Shown here piece by piece: positions 16,098 through 22,991 of a DNA stretch of 64,000 nucleotides (position 1 is the first letter of the stretch; every line of letters begins with the position of its first letter). Below the pieces are notes generated by a model. The model had not been told where the DNA came from and made no database searches. It saw only the letters and a program-made list of their open reading frames with translations. This stretch comes from Flavobacteriaceae bacterium EG-1 (GTDB taxonomy: Bacteria; Bacteroidota; Bacteroidia; Flavobacteriales; Flavobacteriaceae): NCBI RefSeq assembly GCF_009649685.1, contig NZ_WJPK01000004.1, positions 124,001 to 188,000 of the forward strand, given 5' to 3'. A program made the position numbers and the translations under genes.

Positions 16098-16102
16098 AAA
16101 CA

Positions 16103-18463
16103 CTAGAAAACGGCATTTTTAGCAACCGCAACTTTTGATGCAATCCATTTTCTATTCATTTTAGAATATTCAAAAGGCAACTTTTTATACTTCAAATACA
16201 CATTCATTAATCCTTTCACATTATTGTTATGAAAATACTTTTCGTATTTCAATGGGTTCATAGGGTCTTTATAAACAGTTAGAAAGTCGGACACATTAAA
16301 ACCGTGCCTTTGTTTTTTTACAATTTGGAACACCCTTTCAAATTCATCTAGTACAGAATCATTGTTGAAATAAGCAATGAAATTATCGTACTCTTTATCA
16401 TATTCAATTGGTGTTAATCCGTTGACTAAATAGTCTGCCACACATCTATAAATGAAGCTATAAAACCTATTCCATTCGTCTGCGTTCCAATCTTCAAAGA
16501 AGGTGTGATTGAATATCATTTTTGGCGTCCGTTCTAAATTGAAAAAATCAGTCAATTTGTATTCAAAAAACCGTCTATTGGTTGATACGTTATTTTCATC
16601 AAAGCGAACCGCCCAATTAGTAGTAATTAAAAATTTAGGAGCTTCTTTAAAACTTATGTTTTGCGCTGCACTTCCTTTTCGTTGACAACTTATTTCTCCT
16701 AAAATATTGGTATACATAGCATCATAGTTAAAACCTGCTGCCACATCATCTAAAATATACACATTCACATCTTTAGTTAAATCTGCAAAATTGTGTATGT
16801 AATTTGTTTTAAATTCATCACCTCCTTTTATTAGAGTTTTTTGAACGTGTGCAATTGCTTTAGTGATTAACGTCTTACCACGTCCGCCATTACGGTTTAA
16901 ATCGTTAGCACCTTCATCGGATAAAATTATTGCAGGGGAAAAAGAAGAATCTTTAAAATTGTGGCACAAATAACCAATCATGTATCGAAAACTATCAAAG
17001 GTTTGTAAATCTTCATCGGTTAACTTTTGGGTGAGTGGATTTTTACCCGTACAAGCCATTTTAAGGAAGGTTTCAAATACGCTTTCATCTATTAAATCAT
17101 AATTAAATTCAATGCTTTGTGTTTTATGTGGCGCAAAGAATCCGTTTACATTTTTGTAATCAGTTTGCTTTAACTCTGATTCGCCTAATTCGTATTTAAA
17201 AAACCCATTTTTAAAGGGTAATCCGAAACTATTTTTGTTATCTGAATAATAGACCAGGGGTTTAGGTTCTATCAATAGAAACGCCCCATAAATCACGCTT
17301 GTTGATTCCCTTGCAATTCTGTTCTCTACTTCATCGGTCAATAACTCATTAATGTTATTTTTTAGGAATGGCACAACATCGGTTTTGTGGTTTATTGGTG
17401 CAACAACATTATTTGAATCTTTAAAAATTATCACTTTGTCATTATCCTTTTCAGTAACCCTTATAAATTTTTCAGCTTCCAAAAAATCCGCATATTGTTT
17501 AGGGCTTGTAATTAATTTTCCTAACCGATTGAACTGGTAAAAGGTTTTGGTATCATTAATGATTTTGGGCTTGATACACTCCTTTATTGCAAATTCTACT
17601 GGCTCAATATTTAGATTAGTACATTCTGCATCCGCAAGAACAAAAACACCATCATGCAGGCGTACATAATTTTTAAGGTTATTAGTTTTCACAAAACCAT
17701 TAATTGCTTTTTCTTCTAACAATACCAATTCTTTAAATAAACCGCCTTTCGTATTGAATCTGCTATCTGTGATAACTTCATTTACTCTATCACCATATAC
17801 CGCTTTTAGTTGACCTCTTACAACTTCAATAGTTGCGCTTTTGCTACCTGAATGGATATTTAATAGCGTGTTGAATTTTCGCTTATCAATAAGGCTGTAT
17901 ACGTCCTCTTTGCGCTCGATATTAAGTAGGCTATCAATAAAGGTTGGGTATGCTCTTTTAATATCATACTCTTTTACCTTTATCGGTAATTCACCACGTA
18001 AAACACTAGGTATTGAAGTTAACGGATTGTATTCTCTTCCGTCTTTCTTAATCACTCCAAATAATAGGTCGTACTCGCTTTTGTAAAATCCTTTTAATTT
18101 CAGCATCATAAAAAGAACATACTTTTTATAGGCTTCTATATTGAACGGTTGATATTCTGCTTTATCTGCCTTGGCGTAATACTCCCTTAACTTGTCAGTA
18201 TCGTGTCTAAAGAATTTTAGATTCAACTCTTTTCCTTTGGTGTATGAATCTAAGTACTTGAAATAGTCGTTTCTGCTTAAAGGATTTGAATTTATAAAAT
18301 GATAGTATTCAATCATGCAATCATCAAAAGGCGTTCTTGTGTTAGAGCTTCTTTTTATCGCATCGAATAAATTAAAATCAATTTTTCGGCTTCCTGCTTC
18401 GCTTTTAATTCTATTTACAAATGATTGCTGCCATTTGCTGAATATGGATTTATAACTATCCAT
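16103..18463 (-). CDS. Replication protein: putative family A-like polymerase domain fused to SF3 helicase
   Basis: Large replication protein. Numbering here uses the longer form that starts at 18502 (799 residues); the chosen ATG at 18463 is residue 14 of that form and overlaps the upstream gene by 8 bp instead of 47. The C-terminal half is an SF3 helicase: Walker A GGRGKT (539-544), Walker B VYILDD (581-586), motif C KFLITTN (623-629) and RRF (643-645). The N-terminal half has KEYDIKRAYP (177-186) and RLHDGVFV (281-288). These recall motif A (D-x4-YP) and motif C (HD) of family A-related polymerases such as the TV-Pol group. The helicase is secure; the polymerase is inference. It lies directly beside the iteron array it may bind. 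Confidence 0.85.
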   Translation of the reverse strand: MDSYKSIFSKWQQSFVNRIKSEAGSRKIDFNLFDAIKRSSNTRTPFDDCMIEYYHFINSNPLSRNDYFKYLDSYTKGKELNLKFFRHDTDKLREYYAKADKAEYQPFNIEAYKKYVLFMMLKLKGFYKSEYDLLFGVIKKDGREYNPLTSIPSVLRGELPIKVKEYDIKRAYPTFIDSLLNIERKEDVYSLIDKRKFNTLLNIHSGSKSATIEVVRGQLKAVYGDRVNEVITDSRFNTKGGLFKELVLLEEKAINGFVKTNNLKNYVRLHDGVFVLADAECTNLNIEPVEFAIKECIKPKIINDTKTFYQFNRLGKLITSPKQYADFLEAEKFIRVTEKDNDKVIIFKDSNNVVAPINHKTDVVPFLKNNINELLTDEVENRIARESTSVIYGAFLLIEPKPLVYYSDNKNSFGLPFKNGFFKYELGESELKQTDYKNVNGFFAPHKTQSIEFNYDLIDESVFETFLKMACTGKNPLTQKLTDEDLQTFDSFRYMIGYLCHNFKDSSFSPAIILSDEGANDLNRNGGRGKTLITKAIAHVQKTLIKGGDEFKTNYIHNFADLTKDVNVYILDDVAAGFNYDAMYTNILGEISCQRKGSAAQNISFKEAPKFLITTNWAVRFDENNVSTNRRFFEYKLTDFFNLERTPKMIFNHTFFEDWNADEWNRFYSFIYRCVADYLVNGLTPIEYDKEYDNFIAYFNNDSVLDEFERVFQIVKKQRHGFNVSDFLTVYKDPMNPLKYEKYFHNNNVKGLMNVYLKYKKLPFEYSKMNRKWIASKVAVAKNAVF

Positions 18464-18746
18464 TACGAAACAGTTCAGAATTCGTGGTAATAGCTTCAAC
18501 AAAACGATTTGACCGTTTACATTTAATACTACCTACTACTTCCGCCCTTCCTTCTTTAATCCAATCAAATATGATTTGCGTTACCATGTAGGTTTGGTCT
18601 GCAAAACCTAATTGAGTAGCAGCCATTCGTCGGCTCATAGGTTCTTTATGCAATAGACTATAAAGTTTCTTTGCATATTCTTTTTTTGTATTTTTGCCCC
18701 GTTCATCACCAGAAGAACTATTAAGGCTATGATTATGATTTTTCAT
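18456..18746 (-). CDS. Small winged-helix-like protein of the integrated element
   Basis: A 96-residue protein with a polar, basic N-terminus (NSSSGDERGKNTKKEYAKK), then a helix-rich section KLYSLLHKEPMSRRMAATQ that reads like a helix-turn-helix, and a DWIKEGRAEVVGSIKCKRS stretch like a wing. It overlaps the HTH gene upstream by 4 bp (ATGA type) and the replication gene downstream by 8 bp, so the three are translationally coupled. It is probably a DNA-binding accessory or regulator of replication; this is inferred from pattern and position. Confidence 0.65.
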   Translation of the reverse strand: MKNHNHSLNSSSGDERGKNTKKEYAKKLYSLLHKEPMSRRMAATQLGFADQTYMVTQIIFDWIKEGRAEVVGSIKCKRSNRFVEAITTNSELFRNG

Positions 18747-19084
18747 TTTCTTAGCCTTTTTTTATGGTTAGATAAAAAAGTATCTGCACTAGCTTCAACT
18801 TCATTTAAAGTTTTCTGCCGACCTTCCTTAATCCAGTCTATTATTTCGGTTTTGAAGAATTTTAAACGATTACCTTTTTTGTAGTAAGGTATTTCATTAC
18901 GCTGAACATAACCGTATAATGTTGGTACGCTTAATTCTGTGAGTTTTGCTACCTCTTTAATATTTAGAGGTGTTTCTATATTGCTTGGTTCAGCCTTATT
19001 AAGAATTAAGGCTTTTAATTCTCTTACCTCGTTAGTAAGGATTGAGACTACACTAGGTAGTTGCTCGAATTTTAATGCTTCCAT
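18743..19084 (-). CDS. Excisionase-like helix-turn-helix protein
   Basis: A 113-residue protein. An N-terminal helix (residues 1-30, possibly coiled) is followed by a MerR/HTH_17-type domain: NIKEVAKLTELSVPTLYGYV at about 46-65, then EIPYYKKGNRLKFFKTEIIDW. This arrangement is the usual excisionase-family DNA-binding domain of Bacteroidota mobile elements, which act as directionality factors and often as regulators. It heads a three-gene overlapping set with the winged-helix-like gene and the replication gene. Two 16-bp direct repeats lie 65-101 bp upstream of its start. Confidence 0.85.
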   Translation of the reverse strand: MEALKFEQLPSVVSILTNEVRELKALILNKAEPSNIETPLNIKEVAKLTELSVPTLYGYVQRNEIPYYKKGNRLKFFKTEIIDWIKEGRQKTLNEVEASADTFLSNHKKRLRK

Positions 19085-19148
19085 TTATACTTGTTTTTAT
19101 GATTTTCAAGTACAATGTTATAGGGTTGTTACATCGTAATTAGATTAC

Positions 19149-19185
19149 AAGGAAGTGCAGTAATAACAAAAGGAAGTGCAGTAAT
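19149..19185. repeat. Two identical 16-bp direct repeats, 21-bp period (candidate operator)
   Basis: AAGGAAGTGCAGTAAT occurs at 19149-19164 and 19170-19185. The 21-bp period puts both copies on the same face of the helix. They sit in the only sizeable gap upstream of the excisionase-like gene, so they may be its operator or an accessory recombination site. Confidence 0.65.
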
Positions 19186-19196
19186 ATTTAAAGTAA

Positions 19197-20090
19197 TTAA
19201 ATTAGTCGTTTGTTGGTTTTTGGCTTGAAATTTCCTTTTAGTTTTTCGAAAGACCAACCTTTGAAATTATCGGTCAATAATCTGATAAAGGCGGCTTGTT
19301 TTTGGTTTGTACCGAAATAATCAAAACAATACTTATCGTAAAATTCATAAAATACACTTTGAATCAATAGCTTTTCACCTTTTGGAGCCATGTTTATTTT
19401 TTGCGGAAGTAAGTCAGCTCCTAAAAAAGCTGTTCGTATAAAATTATCCAGTTGAGTTTCAGTTAAAAACAATTCACCATTATTGTTTTTACTGGTCGTA
19501 AGGATTTTAAAGTGATTTCTAGGAATTTCTAACGGCATTGATTTACAAAATATATTTTGTTCTTCTTGTTTCAATTCTCCATCATCAGAACCGCCAACTT
19601 TAGTTTCATAAAAGCTTCTAAATAGAGTTTTGTTTAACTTCATAAACCCATCTAAAGCAAAGAGAATACCGCTATGATAACCCCAGTTCTTAACTATTTC
19701 ATTAGATAATATAGTCGGGAAATATTCACCTTCATAATTCATCCAATCATTATGGTAATGTTCGTGAATATCCGATACAATAGTTTCTTTTGATTGAAAC
19801 TTGTTATCTACAAAGGATTTTTGAAAGTAATCTTTACCTTTATCAAAACCATCACAAAAAGATGGTATATAGATACTACCTTTAATTACTATTTGCTTTT
19901 TTAAATCATTATCAAAACAAGAAAGCTCTTTCATTCTAAAAATAGTACCTAAACCAAATGAATAGACAAAATACTTTTTACTATTATAAGTCATATTCAA
20001 ACCACCATCGGATTTAGTATTATTGAAAAGTTGACGCTCATAGTCGTTGTATTCTTTAGGGTGGTTAACTGTCACACTTGGGTTGTCCAT
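19197..20090 (-). CDS. Unknown 297-residue protein of the integrated element
   Basis: I do not recognise this protein with confidence. It has 297 residues with no signal peptide or membrane helix. There are aromatic-rich stretches (DIHEHYHNDWMNYEGEYF, residues about 108-125). The basic C-terminus includes FYEFYDKYCFDYFG and NQKQAAFIRLLTDNFKGW. A remote tie to RteC-type regulators of Bacteroides conjugative transposons crossed my mind because of the location next to an integrase, but the motif match is poor. It is separated from the excisionase-like gene by the 16-bp repeats. It could be a regulator or cargo such as a defence gene. Confidence 0.65.
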   Translation of the reverse strand: MDNPSVTVNHPKEYNDYERQLFNNTKSDGGLNMTYNSKKYFVYSFGLGTIFRMKELSCFDNDLKKQIVIKGSIYIPSFCDGFDKGKDYFQKSFVDNKFQSKETIVSDIHEHYHNDWMNYEGEYFPTILSNEIVKNWGYHSGILFALDGFMKLNKTLFRSFYETKVGGSDDGELKQEEQNIFCKSMPLEIPRNHFKILTTSKNNNGELFLTETQLDNFIRTAFLGADLLPQKINMAPKGEKLLIQSVFYEFYDKYCFDYFGTNQKQAAFIRLLTDNFKGWSFEKLKGNFKPKTNKRLI

Positions 20091-20110
20091 AATATAATGG
20101 GGTTTTTTTA

Positions 20111-20242
20111 TTAGGTTAAATCCTTATTCATTTCAGATAATATTCGGTCTTTTATTATCCTTCTTTCTTCTCTAGTGTATAGTTCTCTATTTTGAACGTA
20201 GATTAACGCCTCCTTTAAATGTCTGCTGCTTGCTGTTTTCAT
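20111..20242 (-). CDS. Possible 43-residue charged small protein
   Basis: A short open frame from ATG at 20242 to TAA at 20111, filling the gap between the integrase and the 297-residue gene. The product is highly charged and probably helical (SSRHLKEALIYVQNRELYT, then REERRIIKDRILSEMNKD). Spacing to both neighbours (25 and 20 bp) fits a co-transcribed gene. No family is recognised, and the coding status rests on spacing and composition only. Confidence 0.45.
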   Translation of the reverse strand: MKTASSRHLKEALIYVQNRELYTREERRIIKDRILSEMNKDLT

Positions 20243-20267
20243 ATTGTAATGATTATTTGGTTTTATA

Positions 20268-21533
20268 TTAAAAATCTAGTAATGATTCTGCAAACTCTTT
20301 TTTTACTTCATCCTCAAACCCTGCAAAGTAATTTTTAGTAACGCTTAAATCGCTATGGTTTAACGCTTCACTTATGAACTCCATACTAGCCCCTTTACGT
20401 AGTGAAACAGTTGCAAAGCTGTGTCTAGCCCAATAAGTACTAATATCGTTAGGTAAATCGTTTCTTTTGGCTATTCGCTTGATGTGGTCATTAATATAAC
20501 GGGTGAAGTTTTTAATTTTCTTGTACTGTGTAAAACTGTTGTCGCTGTTGCTGATAATATCAAATACAAATCCAGTCTTAACATCATTACCATATTTAGC
20601 AATAACCTTTTTAGTAAAATCAGTTAGGTAAATTGTTATTTCTGTTTTTTCGGCTGATTTATCAAAAGTCTTTGCTCTATAATATGAAAAGCAATCGCCA
20701 TCAGAATCAAAATTCGAATAGCTTAATAGTGCAATATCTTTAAAATTCATCCCATTGCAAGCAAAACTAAAAAACCAAAGTGCTTGCGCCATTGCTTCAT
20801 TGTCGTTTAGAACATCGGCATTGAAAAAAGTTTTTAACTGCGTAGAACTTAAAGCCTTCTTTACCTTCTTAGTATTAGGTATTCTGTACTTCTTTTTACC
20901 AAACGGATAGAGGTCTTTACTAATATCGTTAGTATCAATAGCGTTATTAAATACTACTCGTAAAGTTCGAGTATAAATTGCAATGGTGGTATAGCTTTTC
21001 CCCTTATCAACCATATATTTTTCATACACACTTAACCAGTCTGCCGTAATATGATTAAAGGTTAATTTATCAGGTGGGCATTTTTTTTTGTTCTTACTAA
21101 AATCTGCTAATGAATTGAAAGTATACTTGTAACTTTCAGCCGTTCCGATTTTATCATTTTCAATATTCTTTTGGATAGCTAAATCAAAATGATACTTAAC
21201 ATTATTCTTATCAGTAGATTTGCGAAAGAACTTACTTTCAAATTCAGCAATACTAAAAACAGTCATTGACTTAGCTTCATCTTCTGCACGTACTAAGATT
21301 GCGTTTAAGTTGTTAAAGGTTTCTTTGTTTGAACCTCTTAAATCAACTTTATCAGTATTAACCCAAATATGCTCAAATTGAGCATCTGTCAAATCAGTAT
21401 CTAATGAATACCATCTTTCCTTTTGTTCATTTCTGCTATAAACTCGCAATTTAACTGGGTATTTCTTACCTGCCTTAATTCGCCTTTTATCTAGTCTTAT
21501 TGATATTTTATATTGCGGTATTTCTTTGTTCAT
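20268..21533 (-). CDS. Tyrosine recombinase/integrase (Bacteroidota type)
   Basis: Site-specific recombinase that would catalyse integration at tRNA-Arg. The 421 residues contain an N-terminal arm-binding domain (residues 1-100, YKISIRLDKRRIKAGKKYPV), a SAM-like core-binding domain (about 110-205) and a catalytic domain (about 225-415). Catalytic candidates are Lys288, Arg370 (YWARHSFAT), His393 (LNHSD) and Tyr402 (KNYFAG). The first catalytic Arg is replaced by Asn263 in CNGMNFKDI, and the His of HxxR by Tyr367. Loss of the first Arg is known in IntDOT-like Bacteroidota integrases, so activity is likely. It starts 164 bp inside attR, with the right arm sites just upstream. Confidence 0.95.
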   Translation of the reverse strand: MNKEIPQYKISIRLDKRRIKAGKKYPVKLRVYSRNEQKERWYSLDTDLTDAQFEHIWVNTDKVDLRGSNKETFNNLNAILVRAEDEAKSMTVFSIAEFESKFFRKSTDKNNVKYHFDLAIQKNIENDKIGTAESYKYTFNSLADFSKNKKKCPPDKLTFNHITADWLSVYEKYMVDKGKSYTTIAIYTRTLRVVFNNAIDTNDISKDLYPFGKKKYRIPNTKKVKKALSSTQLKTFFNADVLNDNEAMAQALWFFSFACNGMNFKDIALLSYSNFDSDGDCFSYYRAKTFDKSAEKTEITIYLTDFTKKVIAKYGNDVKTGFVFDIISNSDNSFTQYKKIKNFTRYINDHIKRIAKRNDLPNDISTYWARHSFATVSLRKGASMEFISEALNHSDLSVTKNYFAGFEDEVKKEFAESLLDF

Positions 21534-21560
21534 CTGCTAATTATTTATGTAAAAATAAAC

Positions 21561-21581
21561 ATTTGCAGAATATTTGCAGAA
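21561..21581 (+). repeat. Right pair of ATTTGCAGAA motifs (candidate integrase arm sites)
   Basis: ATTTGCAGAA at 21561-21570 and 21572-21581, an 11-bp period identical to the pair inside the left end at 14167-14187. It lies 28 bp upstream of the integrase start, so binding here could also regulate the integrase gene. Confidence 0.65.
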
Positions 21582-21696
21582 AAAAACTAGTAATAAACAC
21601 ATAACAGTTATTAACAAACAAATACTATATTTACCGCAAACATTGATTTTCATTTACGTTCACATAAAAACACTATAACAATACAATACATTAATT

Positions 21697-21744
21697 CTTG
21701 ATTACGGCTCAAGAGGTTACAGGTTTGAATCCTGTCGAGGTCAC
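21697..21744 (+). repeat. attR: 48-bp direct repeat of the tRNA-Arg 3' half
   Basis: A perfect copy of 14072-14119. The base after the repeat differs (CACT here, CACC at the tRNA), showing that the native, pre-insertion tRNA gene did not encode CCA. No tRNA 5' half precedes it, so it is not a functional tRNA. Confidence 0.93.
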
Positions 21745-22079
21745 TTAAAGCAGAAAGTCCATTCTAATTACAGAATGGACTTTTTTGTTTTTCAAAAGAC
21801 AGAAAACACCAGTTTTCTAGAATTGATGGAAAACAAAAAATACAATGGCGCAGCCTTGGACTTTCTATTTTCAATCGGGAGTTCTAAGGAAAGACGAAGT
21901 CACTCCTGTCGAGGTCACTTAAAGCAGAAAGTCCATTCTAATTACAGAATGGACTTTTTTGTTTTTCAGAAAGACAGAAAACACCAGTTTTCTAGGATTG
22001 AAGAAAAACAAAAAATACAATGGCGCAGCCTTGGACTTTCTATTTTCAATCGGGAGTTCTAAGGAAAGACGAAGTCACT
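21731..22079 (+). repeat. Tandem repeat of 174-175 bp containing tRNA-Arg 3' end and terminator
   Basis: Two copies start at 21731 and 21905. Each holds the tRNA 3' fragment CCTGTCGAGGTCAC, the AGTCCATTCT hairpin, a GTTTTC...GAAAAC inverted repeat and a GGAAAGACGAAGTCACTCC tail. A third, truncated boundary is at 22080. Any open frame across this stretch is a repeat artefact. Confidence 0.8.
21756..21788 (+). terminator. Original terminator of tRNA-Arg, displaced by the insertion
   Basis: AGTCCATTCT-AATTAC-AGAATGGACT is a perfect 10-bp stem followed by TTTTTTG, 11 bp after attR. A second copy with its flanks starts at 21930. Confidence 0.8.
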
Positions 22080-22670
22080 CCGGTCAAGGGCACGAATAAA
22101 TAAAACAATGAAACGGCAATCAAGCTTGCTTGAGATTGTAAGTGGATTTGTTTTATTTTCAAAGCGGCGCTTTGTCAGGAAAGACGAAGTCACTCCTGTA
22201 TTTATTCTCTATACAATTTTTTATAAAAATTACGCTAACTGACAAGCGTTAGAATATAAAAATGACAGTTTACAAAAAGACAGAAAATACCCGTTTTCTA
22301 GAATTGATGGAAAACTAAAAATACAATGGCACAGCCTTAGACTTTCTATTTTCACTCGGGAGTTCTAAGGAAAGACGAAGTCACTCCTGTCGAGGGCACG
22401 AATAAATAAAACAATGAAACGGCAATCAAGCTTGCTTGAGATTGTAAGTGGATTTGTTTTATTTTCAAAGCGGCGCTTTGTCAGGAAAGACGAAGTCACT
22501 CCTGTATTTATTCTCTATACAATTTTTTATAAAAATTACGCTAACTGACAAGCGTTAGAATATAAAAATCACAGTTTACAAAAAGACAGAAAATACCCGT
22601 TTTCTAGGATTGAAGAAAAACAAAAAAAATAATGGCGCAGTCATGTATGTACAATTTCAACTAGGGAGCT
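22080..22670 (+). repeat. Tandem repeat of 306 bp, second copy degenerate
   Basis: The unit beginning CGAATAAATAAAACAATG at 22093 recurs at 22399 with a 306-bp period. It includes the hairpin CAATCAAGCTTGCTTGAGATTG and a copy of the tail GGAAAGACGAAGTCACTCC. tRNA-end-like remnants (CCGGTCAAGGGCAC, CCTGTCGAGGGCAC) sit at the boundaries 22080 and 22386. The second copy decays after about 22600. No gene is visible here. Confidence 0.75.
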
Positions 22671-22991
22671 AACATTAAAAAAAGATAAAACTTATAGTAC
22701 ATTAAAAAATCAATGAGCACTTTTCTACATCAAACTTATTCTTAAATATTCCATTCATTTTACTAAAATTCGCGGTATCACTAACAATAATTCAAAATAT
22801 AATGCTAACCATAGCGAAATCAACAATTTGAGCGCAAAATTCATACTTTTAAAGATTATTTTACCGCATTTTCAAATACAAATTTATCTTTGGCGATTGT
22901 AATAATCATTTAGATTAATTCCCCCAAAATCAAAATTAAACGAGTTCTAAATGCAGGTATTTAATTACCAGCGGATAAAATTATAGTTAAA
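22671..22991. promoter_or_regulatory. Upstream region of the exopolysaccharide locus with candidate -7 box
   Basis: About 320 bp without a gene. TATCTTTG at 22885-22892 matches the TAnnTTTG box on the plus strand and would give a leader of roughly 90 nt before the first exopolysaccharide gene. The -33 region is not a clear TTTG. The remainder is AT-rich without obvious structure. Confidence 0.5.

Larger units (their letters stand above)
14072..21744. mobile_element. 7.7-kb tRNA-Arg-integrated element, candidate phage satellite or integrated plasmid
   Basis: Bounded by perfect 48-bp direct repeats of the tRNA-Arg 3' half. Nearly all genes read leftward: the tyrosine recombinase at the right end, a 43-codon frame, an unknown 297-residue gene, an excisionase-like HTH gene, a winged-helix-like gene, a polymerase/SF3-helicase gene, an iteron array, and three small unknown genes ending in two terminators. 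Paired ATTTGCAGAA motifs lie just inside both ends. No relaxase, T4SS, capsid or transposase gene is visible. The int-xis-rep-ori order is like SaPI/PICI satellites; an integrative plasmid is the main alternative. Confidence 0.88.

Noticed and set aside
14072-21744. Integrative and conjugative element or mobilisable element
   Set aside because: No relaxase, coupling protein, tra gene or obvious oriT is visible in 7.7 kb.
21697-21744. Second tRNA-Arg gene
   Set aside because: Only the 3' half is present, with no acceptor 5' strand or D arm upstream; it is the attR repeat.
21775-22062. 95-codon plus-strand open frame after attR
   Set aside because: It runs through two copies of the 174-bp repeat and its terminator hairpin, and the product repeats itself. 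It is a repeat artefact.
21731-22670. Possible CRISPR array
   Set aside because: The repeat units are 174 and 306 bp long with tRNA fragments and hairpins, not short repeats with unique spacers, and no cas gene is nearby.
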